In this document: positions 53,575 through 63,159 of the stretch, piece after piece
Layout: every line of letters begins with the position of its first letter
Position numbering within the stretch: position 1 is the stretch's first letter
From: Paenibacillus radicis (ex Gao et al. 2016)
GTDB taxonomy: Bacteria; Bacillota; Bacilli; Paenibacillales; Paenibacillaceae
Direction: 5' to 3'
Length of the DNA stretch: 64,000 nt
Assembly: GCF_014641555.1 (NCBI RefSeq)
Contig: NZ_BMHY01000010.1
Span: forward strand, 62,001-126,000
The notes under the pieces: model-generated
Seen by the model: only the letters and a program-made list of their open reading frames with translations
The model's database searches: none
Told to the model about the DNA's origin: nothing
Position numbers and translations under genes: made by a program

Positions 53575-55878
53575 CTAAATTTCTTGAATTACTTTTTTTA
53601 CAATGCCCCATGCTAAAATTGCATTATCTTCATTCACAACAATAGATGCCTTCCTTTTTTCAACACCTGGATGGATTAAGTTTCTAAAACCTCTTATGGC
53701 ATGAGCAAGATGATATAGTTGAGGCTCAATGTACCCTTCTTTGTTAGCAACATAAAGTAATTCATTTAAGTCCATTTGATTTACTTTCTTTGCTTTTCCA
53801 TTTTCCAAAGTATGCGAGGCTATATTTTTAGAAGTTAGGTGATCTAAAAGAACCGCTTCAACTATACTACCACTCATTATTAAAGCAGTTTTATAAGACT
53901 TAGTAATTAAGGCAGTTACGTTTTCATTTATATCTCTTTCTAACATACTTTTCAGATCAGGGGAACTTACTTTATTCAGATATTTCAGTAATCTTTCGTC
54001 AAATCCAATGTTGGAGTATTGTTCTATATTAAAGTTCTCAGCAATACTGATTAATTCAATTTCTCTTTGATTTTTCGTCAATAAATCTTCTATCATGTCA
54101 ATTATTTTTGAATTTATCCTATAAACAGAACTATTTGTACCTAAGTTATGATTGGTTACCTTAAACACGTATTTTTTCTCTAAGAATGTTTTAATTAGTT
54201 CATTAGCTCTTATTTCCGTTACGCTTAATAAGCGTGGCAACTGACTATAAGGACAGATGATTAAGCCTTCTTTATTTCTTTGATTTGAAAAAGCTATTAA
54301 TTTGCCCTTTAACCACGCATTCTCTAAGTTAAAAGTTGAAGCTGCTTTATACAATTCTTCTTCTTCTTGTTGCTGTTCAACAATTAATTTTGTTACAACC
54401 TCAAGATTATTTAATGCTGTTTTATCATCAGCATTTAAGGATACCGCCTTCCTAAACATCTCCTGTGCTTTGTATAGATTATTTTGTTTACGATAAATTA
54501 CTCCTAGGTTGTTCAAAGTGGCATTTGACTCCCCCTTCTTTTTTTGATGTAACTCATAAGTTTCTTTTGCCAAATTTATATCACCTTTTATGGAGAATGA
54601 GTATGCCACTTCAAACAAAAAATCACCTTTCATTTCCTGCAAATTAAAGTGATTGTATATTTCTATAATTTCTTCATATCTTTTCAGGGAATACAACTTT
54701 TCTATAAGAAATTCACAAATTTTCCCAGAGTAAACTTCTACATTAAAAGAATCAGCCGTAATAAAACTAATCAATTCTTTTTTCATTTCCAGTACATCTT
54801 CAAGATCTGAATTTTTTATGAAATGCCAAAAATACTCGCTCTCTAAATACTCTTCATTTTCAATATAAGTGTGCTTTATAAGTGACAGACCATAATTAAA
54901 TGCATCTCTATTCCTAACATTCGACTCCGCAATGCTTTTAAGTGCCTCAATATAAATCAAATTATTCGGTAAGTATTTGTTCGCATATTCAAGGTCTTTA
55001 ACAGCTCTTTTATCATTAAAATTTGAAAGATACAATCCTCGTAAACCTTTAATTTTTGCTAAACTACCTGTTTTTTTAGTTCTCGACTGTAGCTCTTTAA
55101 AAAACTCTAATAGCTCCGTATCAAATGAAAATACCAGCTGGGGATATGAAAATAACTCTGCTGAAATTGAACTATCAAATGGAATTTCATCAAACATCTC
55201 AAATGCTATCTCAAGTTCTTCTTGCTTTAGATTACATAGTATAGCTCCAATAAGAGGAAAATAACTAAGTTCTCTATTTACGTCTTCATTTATTATTAAA
55301 TTAAAGCTACTCTTTGCCTTTGAGAACTCATTCATTCTATAAAAACAGAACCCCTTTGCTAATTCAATTAACAATGTATTGTTCTTACTTAAACTTTTCA
55401 TCTTTTTAGCTATTTCATATGCTTCCTGATATTTTTTATATCCGTAGTAGTAACTAAACATATAATTATATATATCATTAGAACAAATATCTTTTTTTAT
55501 TGCATCTTGAAATATGTTCTCTTTTTCCTCATCAGGGCTGCGTACAAGTAGCATCTCAATAAGTTCATGGCTGTCTGGAAATACCTCCAGTCCTTTTTTT
55601 ATTAACCTCAAAGACTGATTTTTATTGCCCTCGAATTTTGCCAAGTAAATAAATGCATACTCGTAAACATACTCCCCGTTGACAACATCCTGAAAAAATC
55701 TTTTTGCTTTCTCCTTTGAATTATCAGGATTATCGTAAGTAGAAAATAATACTCCTAAGTAGAAATTAATTTTTTCATTTTTGTAGTCTTCTTTCCTCAA
55801 TTGGAAAAGCAACTTTTCAGCATCATTATATTTTTTCTCTTCTAATAATAAAACTGCCTGTTGGATTCTTTCTTCCAT
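53575..55878 (-). CDS. TPR-repeat protein with C-terminal HEPN-like domain
   Basis: 767 aa. Residues about 1-490 are TPR-type helical repeats (ATLNNLGVIYRKQNNLYKAQ, EMFRKAVSLNADDKTALNNL). A winged-helix-like section lies near 555-600 (RANELIKTFLEKKYVFKV). The last 100 residues resemble a HEPN-like domain with IMSGSIVEAVLLDHL and AIRGFRNLIHPGVEKRK, containing the Rx6H motif of HEPN RNases. A toxin or abortive-infection effector is possible, but not shown. GAAAGGGAG precedes the ATG. Confidence 0.75.
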   Translation of the reverse strand: MEERIQQAVLLLEEKKYNDAEKLLFQLRKEDYKNEKINFYLGVLFSTYDNPDNSKEKAKRFFQDVVNGEYVYEYAFIYLAKFEGNKNQSLRLIKKGLEVFPDSHELIEMLLVRSPDEEKENIFQDAIKKDICSNDIYNYMFSYYYGYKKYQEAYEIAKKMKSLSKNNTLLIELAKGFCFYRMNEFSKAKSSFNLIINEDVNRELSYFPLIGAILCNLKQEELEIAFEMFDEIPFDSSISAELFSYPQLVFSFDTELLEFFKELQSRTKKTGSLAKIKGLRGLYLSNFNDKRAVKDLEYANKYLPNNLIYIEALKSIAESNVRNRDAFNYGLSLIKHTYIENEEYLESEYFWHFIKNSDLEDVLEMKKELISFITADSFNVEVYSGKICEFLIEKLYSLKRYEEIIEIYNHFNLQEMKGDFLFEVAYSFSIKGDINLAKETYELHQKKKGESNATLNNLGVIYRKQNNLYKAQEMFRKAVSLNADDKTALNNLEVVTKLIVEQQQEEEELYKAASTFNLENAWLKGKLIAFSNQRNKEGLIICPYSQLPRLLSVTEIRANELIKTFLEKKYVFKVTNHNLGTNSSVYRINSKIIDMIEDLLTKNQREIELISIAENFNIEQYSNIGFDERLLKYLNKVSSPDLKSMLERDINENVTALITKSYKTALIMSGSIVEAVLLDHLTSKNIASHTLENGKAKKVNQMDLNELLYVANKEGYIEPQLYHLAHAIRGFRNLIHPGVEKRKASIVVNEDNAILAWGIVKKVIQEI

Positions 55879-56149
55879 AAAACCACGAACTCCCTTTCTT
55901 CCTAAAATAGCATTACAGTTATGTAAACAATTTATATTGAAAACTTTACTATTTCCTAAAATTTTCCATAGTAAAATATTACTACGTCTATACGAATCAT
56001 GACATGCCCACCCTTAAAATCAACAAATGTTGACAACATAACTAATGTCCTATCTCGAGTATGTTTATCTTTGTATTTAGGGCATATAAATAAAAAAGCC
56101 AATGCTAATAAAGGCGTTGACTTTTTCTACTTCTTCTTCTCTTTTTACT

Positions 56150-56368
56150 TTAGATTTTATTCAAAACCCGAAACAAATTTCCGTGGACATAAATTTCGAT
56201 ATTCTCTCTAATAAAATAACCCCCCGAAAATTTTATTACTTCGCTATTAAACTCTATAATTCGTGCGGTCAGCTCATATTCCTCTTGAAACCAAACATCT
56301 ACCTCAATTTGATTCATTACACAGCATTGAAACTGCTCGTTTGATTTCACTTGTATACACTTTTTCAT
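56150..56368 (-). CDS. Small protein of unknown function
   Basis: 72 aa, Cys- and beta-rich (QFQCCVMNQIEVDVWFQEEY). The ATG has AAGGAG 10 nt upstream, which supports expression. No similarity recognised. It lies downstream of the PLD nuclease, 164 bp away. 55879-56149 holds only the TPR gene promoter region. Confidence 0.6.
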   Translation of the reverse strand: MKKCIQVKSNEQFQCCVMNQIEVDVWFQEEYELTARIIEFNSEVIKFSGGYFIRENIEIYVHGNLFRVLNKI

Positions 56369-56532
56369 ATTCTACCAACTCCTTATATAAGCAATAAAGC
56401 ACTCACGAACAGAAGAGGAAATAACCCCAACTGAATACGAGTGCTTCTCGCTTATTATTTCACATGAAAAACCACAGTTAAAGTTTGATACATTACTACT
56501 ATAAAATTAGAATATAGAAACTACTCCATCTT

Positions 56533-57465
56533 TTATACACTTGACAAATCACAATGATATTTATCTGGTATAAAAGATGCGACAAATTTATTTTTCCATT
56601 TTATAGTGGTAATTTCGGAGGAGTCACCTTCCGTTCCAAAAGGCTCTTGTTCAACAAAACCAATACCATGTATAGTAACTCCCTTGTATTTCTTCACATC
56701 ATCCAGATGATTGTCAAGGCATTTTTTTATTCTATAGTCACACATATCATTCATACGGGAAATTGAATACAGATCAGATATTTGTTCTTCATTGTCATTG
56801 TAATAATCTAATATATCATTGATTTGATAAATTAAATTATCTGTTTCTATATCACTTTTTATAACCGATGAGTGACTTTCGTAGTCTTCTGAACATACTG
56901 ATACTATACTCACATTTAAATGCCCATATTTATGATTTACATCTTCAAACACAAGTACGTTACACAGTGTACCCTTGCATTTTTTTTCTTCACACTTTTC
57001 AGTATTAATTAATTCTTTAAGTAATTTGCGTTCACTTTTCATAAGTAATTTAAATTCATCATTAAATTTTCTTACTGCTATTTCATCTATTACTACCATT
57101 AAGTTTTCAAAATTTTTCTTCGCATTTGAAGTCCAGTTATAAGAGCCAGTTAGGATTATTTTATTATCTATAATACAAAATTTATGGTGCATATAGTTCC
57201 TTTCAAAAGGCATCTTTAAAAGCTTAACTATTGCACCTTTCTCTTGTAATTTGCCTAAAAGCGATGAATACCGTTTATTCATAATATCATCAGATATTAC
57301 TAATTCTATTTCCACCTTTTTTTCAAGCAAGTTATTGAATGTTTCAAGATAAATAGGAATATTAATCCAAGCAACAGCCAACTTTATACTCTCTTTAGTT
57401 TTTTTCAGTTCACGTATTATGACTTCTTCAATATTATCAAAATGAACATAAACTTCCGTCTCCAT
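56533..57465 (-). CDS. Phospholipase D-family nuclease (single HKD motif)
   Basis: 310 aa. HKD motif in MHHKFCIIDNKIILTGSYNW (His-x-Lys-x4-Asp, near residue 94), as in the Nuc/BfiI-type nucleases that dimerise to form one active site. The preceding Rossmann-like section has SIKLAVAWINIPIY and VEIELVISDD. The C-terminal half (about 160-310) has paired Cys in CEEKKCKGTLCN, possible metal ligands, and is of unknown type. Sits downstream of the Ski2-like helicase on the same strand, 128 bp away; probably one system. Confidence 0.85.
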   Translation of the reverse strand: METEVYVHFDNIEEVIIRELKKTKESIKLAVAWINIPIYLETFNNLLEKKVEIELVISDDIMNKRYSSLLGKLQEKGAIVKLLKMPFERNYMHHKFCIIDNKIILTGSYNWTSNAKKNFENLMVVIDEIAVRKFNDEFKLLMKSERKLLKELINTEKCEEKKCKGTLCNVLVFEDVNHKYGHLNVSIVSVCSEDYESHSSVIKSDIETDNLIYQINDILDYYNDNEEQISDLYSISRMNDMCDYRIKKCLDNHLDDVKKYKGVTIHGIGFVEQEPFGTEGDSSEITTIKWKNKFVASFIPDKYHCDLSSV

Positions 57466-57593
57466 TTTGAATACTCCCTCCCTTACTCACACTAATCGTT
57501 GTCGAACAACAATTCCTAATTGTATGCGACTTTTATTTTAAGAAGCTTGTTTAAAATACTCCGAATTTGCATATGCAATGCTATTCGCCAAAA

Positions 57594-60341
57594 TCATCCT
57601 TTGAAATGCTTATTAATCATCGAAATATTTAAATAACCCTTAGATTCAATTAAAAAATTTGTGACACACTCAGAACTAAGTTCTCCTTCTTTTACTCGAA
57701 CAAACAACTCGATTAAAGCATACAAAGGAACTAATTTGAAATTGTGTTTCTTACCCAAATGGATCGCTTGGTCAATAGCCAACTCTTGGAAATCAGGTCT
57801 ACCTAAGCATACATAACCATCTGGGTCTAACCGTGCTGATTGTGATATAACATCCCCTGCCTTTTTTGAATCAATATGCTTAGTCTTGTCTAATTTTGCC
57901 GTTACTTGAATAGTATACTTATGTCCATTATCTAAAATCATTAAAAGATCAGGTTCGCCATTGCTTTGCTGTGCAATTCTATCCACTGTACCATTAATGA
58001 AATCTATGTTAAACAATTCGCATAGTTTATGCTCAAATTCAAGACCTGGAACATTATATAAACTTTTAATTAGAGATGAATCGAAGCCTAATTTTTCAAT
58101 TCTTCTGATATGATCTTTTTCCCAAAATTGCGAATTTCTATCTCTTTTATCGTTGATAGCTTTGATAATCTTATCGACTTTAGTAGGGTTTATTATACCT
58201 TTAAATTCTGAGGGGTCTTTCTCCAAAAAGTCATCCAAAGCCACTACACCAGATTCAACTAATCTTATTTTCTCTTCTCGTGTTAAATCCTTAGAAAGGA
58301 TATTTAGGAAATGACTTCCTAGTGTCGATCTATTTGAAACACACTTATTAAGTCGTTCTATTTCATTTGAAAATTCTGGTTTTATCACGTTAGATATTTG
58401 ATAAACTACATCTAGCATCCAACTCAAATTAAGTGAAACGCTTCTAATGCTAGCTGATGTAAATCCAAAACCTTTTTTTATGGTAGCTAGACTATTCTCG
58501 CTATAAAGTATCTCTTTGACTAACAAAACCATTGAAAATGATGCACACAATGATTTGGTTAACGGTCTTCCAATATTTGCGTGTCTCTCATACTCTGATA
58601 GATAAAATCCTGTCATTTCACCTTTGGAATGTTCTTCTACAAGTCGAACTTGTATTTTTTGTTTAAGCTCTACATTATCCCATCTTATCCTATAGAATTT
58701 CCCATTTACTTCCTCAGTTTTTGACAATAGAAATATAAGTTCAAGATCATTCAGTTGACTAAGTGTTTGTATATGTTCTACTAATAAAGAAAATGATTCT
58801 ATAGAACAACCCATGGAAGCACATATTTTTCCCAATTCAGTTATAGTGATTTTAATATGTGCAGACTGCTCAAACAATCCATATGTTAGACAAATATCTA
58901 TTCCTTTATTTATGTGATCTACAATCTGTTGCTTTGCAATATCATTATTCCAAGAAAGAGCCGCATAACTTTTAAATATAAAATCAGTAATATTTTCAAC
59001 ACTATCTCCATATCCTGATGCTACTACATCTAACACCCTTAAGCTAATATCCTTGCCTTCAAATGCTGATGTAAATTCCTCTAAAGGAGCATTCAAATAT
59101 GTTCTTTTAATAAATTCACGTTCTACTGCATTTTTGACTAAAAAAATCCCCCTACCAAAATCGTTTTCTATTCCATAACGACCCGCACGACCAAATATAT
59201 TTCTCACCTCACCTACACTCCAATTTACAAGCGTAGGGGGCGTACTTGTTGCATCCCATTTCTGATGGTCTGCAAGTATTACAGTCTTACATGGAAGATT
59301 GACCCCCATTGATAGAGTAGTAGTTGATACTAATATCTTGATATGTTTTTCTTTAAAACCTGCTTCAACCAATCTACGCTCGTTAAGATCGCAGTCAGAA
59401 TTGTGGAATGCAATAGAATTTCTGAGTGTTTCTAATAATTCATCACGTATTTCAGTTTCAGGTTCGTCTCTAAGTTGACCAATTACTTTTGATGCTGCTG
59501 GCATCCTCGAAAAGTAGCGCGCCAAATCTTGGGCTAATTGTTGTGTTGATGGGACTGAGTTCTTGATAATTATTATTTGTTCGCCCTTGTCCAATAAATA
59601 TTCAATTAAGCCATATAAGTTAGTAGCATTTATTTGCTCTTCACCAATTAATGATGTATTCCATTCTTTATATTCAAATTTCCCATTTGTAAATAATACT
59701 CCCTGCCTTAATTCCACAGGTCGTTTATCTACTTGTATTACTTCGGCTCCAAGCCATTTATCAAAACCATTTAGCGAACTTAGTACTGCACTTAAAGCTA
59801 TAATTTGGGTTCTTTTATTAGACTCTTTCATTTTAGTCAATAAAAGTTCCAAATTCCCCCCTCGTTGTGGGTCGCTCATCATTTGTACCTCATCGACAAT
59901 AACACAATCACAGTTATTTAACATACTAGGACTGGCTATTAGCATTCCCGATAGTTTCTCATAAGTCATTACTGCTATATGATAGTTGCCAACTCGAATA
60001 TCATCATCATCATCCCTATGATCTCCATCAGAAATTCGAATATTAAACCCTAGATCGTGATATTTTTCTCTGAAATCTTCATATTTTTCATCTGCTATAG
60101 CTTTAAATGGTACTAAATAGATAGTTTTTTTATTCGAATATGAATATTGAATAGCAGCCATTTCACCTATGAAAGTTTTCCCAGAAGAAGTAGGGGCAGC
60201 TATTACCAAATTGTTCCCACTAAACAAACCTTTATTAACCGCTTCCTCTTGAATTGGGGTTAAATTGCATAAACCAGCATTTTCCCACATATTTATAATA
60301 TCCGCTGGAAAATCTAAATTTAACAATTTTCTAATTTCCAT
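57594..60341 (-). CDS. Ski2/Hel308-like helicase with C-terminal nuclease-like domain
   Basis: 915 aa from the ATG at 60341 with GAGGTG 5 nt upstream; the frame is open 78 bp more. Helicase motifs: TPIQEEA, I APTSSGKT near 48, II VIVDEVQMM near 148, III LSAVLSS, and VI FGRAGRYG near 382, all of the SF2 Ski2-like type. A winged helix and helical bundle follow. The last 140 residues have an endonuclease-like core with GEPDLLM near 795 and YTIQVTAK about 15 residues on (PD-(D/E)xK-like, with Gln in place of the acidic residue). Not a DISARM or Hachiman helicase by its neighbours. Confidence 0.83.
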   Translation of the reverse strand: MEIRKLLNLDFPADIINMWENAGLCNLTPIQEEAVNKGLFSGNNLVIAAPTSSGKTFIGEMAAIQYSYSNKKTIYLVPFKAIADEKYEDFREKYHDLGFNIRISDGDHRDDDDDIRVGNYHIAVMTYEKLSGMLIASPSMLNNCDCVIVDEVQMMSDPQRGGNLELLLTKMKESNKRTQIIALSAVLSSLNGFDKWLGAEVIQVDKRPVELRQGVLFTNGKFEYKEWNTSLIGEEQINATNLYGLIEYLLDKGEQIIIIKNSVPSTQQLAQDLARYFSRMPAASKVIGQLRDEPETEIRDELLETLRNSIAFHNSDCDLNERRLVEAGFKEKHIKILVSTTTLSMGVNLPCKTVILADHQKWDATSTPPTLVNWSVGEVRNIFGRAGRYGIENDFGRGIFLVKNAVEREFIKRTYLNAPLEEFTSAFEGKDISLRVLDVVASGYGDSVENITDFIFKSYAALSWNNDIAKQQIVDHINKGIDICLTYGLFEQSAHIKITITELGKICASMGCSIESFSLLVEHIQTLSQLNDLELIFLLSKTEEVNGKFYRIRWDNVELKQKIQVRLVEEHSKGEMTGFYLSEYERHANIGRPLTKSLCASFSMVLLVKEILYSENSLATIKKGFGFTSASIRSVSLNLSWMLDVVYQISNVIKPEFSNEIERLNKCVSNRSTLGSHFLNILSKDLTREEKIRLVESGVVALDDFLEKDPSEFKGIINPTKVDKIIKAINDKRDRNSQFWEKDHIRRIEKLGFDSSLIKSLYNVPGLEFEHKLCELFNIDFINGTVDRIAQQSNGEPDLLMILDNGHKYTIQVTAKLDKTKHIDSKKAGDVISQSARLDPDGYVCLGRPDFQELAIDQAIHLGKKHNFKLVPLYALIELFVRVKEGELSSECVTNFLIESKGYLNISMINKHFKG

Positions 60342-60444
60342 AAGACACCTCGTTGTTTTTTTATGAAATCCTCTTCCAAAATAAAAAACCAAATAAATCA
60401 AAAAATAGTTATTTGTCACCAGTTAAATAGTACCATAATTTGTC

Positions 60445-60513
60445 GTAATATAATATATGAAGATAAAAAGACAGTCGAAGTGACTGTCTTTTTATCTTCA
60501 TATATTATATTAC
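60445..60513. terminator. Very long perfect inverted repeat at the end of the Ntn/fibre gene
   Basis: Arms 60445-60476 and 60482-60513 are perfect complements over 32 bp with a 5-nt loop GAAGT. The second arm includes the stop codon of the gene at 60510. A strong intrinsic terminator in both directions. Confidence 0.9.
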
Positions 60514-61634
60514 CCAAACACCGAGACCGTATTCAGACCTGTAACTGTTGCACCACTAAAATCCCATCCACCCAAGGGGTGCGCCTTACCGCTGACACTA
60601 GAAAGTCTTAAATGCCCTCTGTCTCTATGTTTAAGAGTAACACTATCAATATCGTTATATACAGTAAAATAATTACTTCCCTGATAATACAACTCCAAAT
60701 CACCATACTGTCCACCTAATACTACATAATTATTAGGAGAGCCATTTTGATATAGTCTTGCAACGGATAGATTTGTCGTATCAATCTGGCTGGCTGTAAT
60801 TTTCCCTGCTCTTATCTGATCAGCGGTAATCTCTCCAGTGTATACACCAGTAGAAGTAATATTTGTCAGCTTTGGCGAACTTGAAGCCAATGCCCCAACT
60901 TCACTCGCACTGTATGTTGGCTTTCCTACATTTGCCCAACTGATACTTCCACCTGTCATGTTCATGTTACCACTAAGATTCACATTTGTTGCAATTAAGT
61001 TTCCTCTCAGATCGCAATGATAAGGAAATGCTCTTCCTTCATAAGTTCTCAGTGGTCTACTATCGTTTATCACAGCTTGTCCTTCCATTATCCCATCTTT
61101 TGAAATAATGAAGCAGTGCAAAGTACCACCTATAGCTTCATCCGCTACATACTCATACGATTTCAAAATCGCTTCTTCAATACCTTCATACTGTCCTTTA
61201 ATCTCAAGACAGTATGCCAAGGCTTCTTCCTGATTTGCCCCCATAGCATAGATTTTACCTTTACTGCTGTCTTGCTTTGTAAGTAACAAATCCTCACTAT
61301 TAATAAAGTAATATGCTGGCTTGCCTAGTTTCATCATCAATATCTTGATTACAAATCCAGTATCATCTTTAGGTTGTTTCTTCTTCGTTTCAGTAAATGT
61401 CTTCTGTACATTGTGTTCAATAGATTTCAATGAACTCTTCTCATTAATTCTATTGAACATCCGCTCTGCAAGCTCCACATCACCGCTGAAAAAGATCACT
61501 TTATCACCTATTTTTCTAATTTTCTTATACTTGTCTGTTACAAAGTAATGTTTTCCATTAACTGTTATGGATACACGACTATCTGACGCTACAAAAATCT
61601 TATCATCATCAAAATAGCTAAAACATAAACTCAT
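60510..61634 (-). CDS. Ntn-hydrolase-like / phage tail-fibre chimera
   Basis: 374 aa. The N-terminal about 200 residues look like a proteasome-beta/HslV-type Ntn fold (MSLCFSYFDDDKIFVASDSR, then KVIFFSGDVELAERMFNRI). The C-terminal half changes to fibre-like sequence: NVGKPTYSASEVGALASSSP, GEITADQIRAGKITASQIDT, then a Gly-rich terminal region, typical of phage tail-tip/antireceptor proteins. No phage structural genes are adjacent. Overlaps the following gene by 4 bp. Whether it is a phage remnant or an active effector is open. Confidence 0.7.
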   Translation of the reverse strand: MSLCFSYFDDDKIFVASDSRVSITVNGKHYFVTDKYKKIRKIGDKVIFFSGDVELAERMFNRINEKSSLKSIEHNVQKTFTETKKKQPKDDTGFVIKILMMKLGKPAYYFINSEDLLLTKQDSSKGKIYAMGANQEEALAYCLEIKGQYEGIEEAILKSYEYVADEAIGGTLHCFIISKDGIMEGQAVINDSRPLRTYEGRAFPYHCDLRGNLIATNVNLSGNMNMTGGSISWANVGKPTYSASEVGALASSSPKLTNITSTGVYTGEITADQIRAGKITASQIDTTNLSVARLYQNGSPNNYVVLGGQYGDLELYYQGSNYFTVYNDIDSVTLKHRDRGHLRLSSVSGKAHPLGGWDFSGATVTGLNTVSVFG

Positions 61635-62527
61635 GATTTGATCGCTTCTTTCATTTCTATAATTTTTAATTCTTTGTATTTTTCATTTTCCACTTCTACT
61701 TCCTCCACAAAATCCGCATAGATAATGCCTATATCATCAACTTGCAATCGTACCTTACTGCATCCAACTTCCGAAATTCCAGGCAAAGCAACTAGCCTCA
61801 CGCTTGCGTCATCAATAATGTTGTGCATTGTTACGCCCACATCAACGACTTTTGGTGCTTCGAGTAGCCTATCGCGGCTGACAAGAAAAACTGAATAATC
61901 TTTGTCCATACGAGTCAGTCCATTATCGAGATTCCCTTTCAGCATACTCCTTGTAATATCCAACTCCATTACTTCATTAATTCTCGCTATGGCATTAGTG
62001 GAACTTGGTGATTCGAAAAGCATTCCAGTATCATCAGCCTTATTTACTACAAGTGCTATGCATTGTTTTGAAAATCTTTCTCCTGCCCTCTGTGCAGCGT
62101 TACTGCTGTATGCTTGAACTCCAAGATTGTCCAGTGAATAACCTAAATCATGATTAATTCTCCCTAACGATGGTCTATTGTCCATCCTTCTATTCTGCTT
62201 GTACTTTGTATACTGAGTCATCCAATCGTTAAGAAACTCAGTTATGTGAATTATTTCACTTATCATTTCATGCCTATGTGTAAATTGATGTGGTTTACCA
62301 TAATATGATGGCTTACTGCTATTTTTCACACGCACTAATGAGTTTCTACATGAGTTAAGCAATAGTGCTAACATCTCCATTGTTTCTGCTTGAGAAAGTT
62401 CTCCAGCCTGACTCATAAACCTCTGATTCTCCATAATTTCTCTACATAAAGCTTCATCCTTCTTTCTCCATATTGAACCTTTCGCTCTTTGTAAATTTTT
62501 TTCTTCTGTTGTTATTGATTTTGCCAT
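61631..62527 (-). CDS. Unknown protein, partner of the Ntn/fibre gene
   Basis: 298 aa. Helical N-terminal half (EIMENQRFMSQAGELSQAET), beta-rich C-terminal half (VRLVALPGISEVGCSKVRLQ) with a highly acidic end. No family recognised. Translationally coupled (ATGA) to the Ntn/fibre gene downstream; a strong sigma-A promoter lies about 100 bp upstream. The pair is clearly one expressed unit. Confidence 0.7.
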   Translation of the reverse strand: MAKSITTEEKNLQRAKGSIWRKKDEALCREIMENQRFMSQAGELSQAETMEMLALLLNSCRNSLVRVKNSSKPSYYGKPHQFTHRHEMISEIIHITEFLNDWMTQYTKYKQNRRMDNRPSLGRINHDLGYSLDNLGVQAYSSNAAQRAGERFSKQCIALVVNKADDTGMLFESPSSTNAIARINEVMELDITRSMLKGNLDNGLTRMDKDYSVFLVSRDRLLEAPKVVDVGVTMHNIIDDASVRLVALPGISEVGCSKVRLQVDDIGIIYADFVEEVEVENEKYKELKIIEMKEAIKS

Positions 62528-62623
62528 TTCTAAATGCCTTCTTTATTGTGTAATCTCCGTTTCCCCATATCACATTTATGCAAACGCTTACAAAATATCT
62601 TATGAAATTCCGCTATTACTACT

Positions 62624-62653
62624 AGTATAACATACCAACATCTCATTTGTCAA
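62624..62653 (-). promoter_or_regulatory. Sigma-A promoter of the two-gene unit
   Basis: TTGACA (62653-62648), 18-nt spacer and TATACT (62629-62624) on the minus strand, 97 bp before the start at 62527. Otherwise 62528-62840 contains no gene or hairpin that I can support. Confidence 0.8.
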
Positions 62654-62844
62654 CAAAAATATGCATTAATGTTTATATATGGTATTTTGTTTTCTTTCTA
62701 TTCTTTCAACTAATCCTTTACGTTTCAATTCATATGCTTATTCTATTTTCACACTATTAGCATTATTCAGCTTCATTCAACCATTGATCAAGCCAGACCA
62801 TTCATTGTGCTATGCAATTTAAGGCTAAAAAAAATTAAGAGTAA

Positions 62845-62885
62845 AAAATAAAGTACCTATGCACAGAGCGTAGGTACTTTATTTT
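62845..62885. terminator. Terminator hairpin
   Basis: Perfect 15-bp arms AAAATAAAGTACCTA / TAGGTACTTTATTTT, 11-nt loop; terminator for the small membrane protein gene or a neighbouring transcript. Confidence 0.75.
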
Positions 62886-62909
62886 GCCTTTATAACATTT
62901 TTTCCTAAA

Positions 62910-62945
62910 GCCCACCTGCTTCATTATGAGCAAAAGCAGGTGGGC
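62910..62945 (-). terminator. Terminator of small membrane protein gene
   Basis: Perfect 12-bp arms GCCCACCTGCTT / AAGCAGGTGGGC followed on the minus strand by TTTAGG, 16 bp after the stop at 62961. Confidence 0.7.
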
Positions 62946-62960
62946 GACCTCTATATTGTG

Positions 62961-63158
62961 TTACATCTTGTTTTTCCTCATTTGAAGAGCACTATCCTCC
63001 TGCACTTCATTTGAATTTTTCCCCTTAACTTCCTTTGAGTAACTCTTGTTGTATTGTATTTCAATGCTAAATTGGATACGATTCAAAAAAAATAAAGCGA
63101 TGTATCCACCAAAAAGAACAGTAACCATACTTGTTAGAAAGCCTAATAAATCTGCCAT
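62961..63158 (-). CDS. Small single-pass membrane protein, unknown
   Basis: 65 aa. One membrane helix (about 5-27: LTSMVTVLFGGYIALFFLN) and a basic, polar tail (SYSKEVKGKNSNEVQEDS). GGGGG lies 8 nt before the ATG. Two terminators follow. Could be a small toxin-like or membrane effector, but nothing specific supports this. Confidence 0.6.
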   Translation of the reverse strand: MADLLGFLTSMVTVLFGGYIALFFLNRIQFSIEIQYNKSYSKEVKGKNSNEVQEDSALQMRKNKM

Positions 63159-63159
63159 C

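Noticed and set aside
56533..60341. DISARM or Hachiman system
   Set aside because: The needed DUF1998 (DISARM) or DUF1837 (Hachiman) genes are absent; only the helicase and a PLD protein are here.
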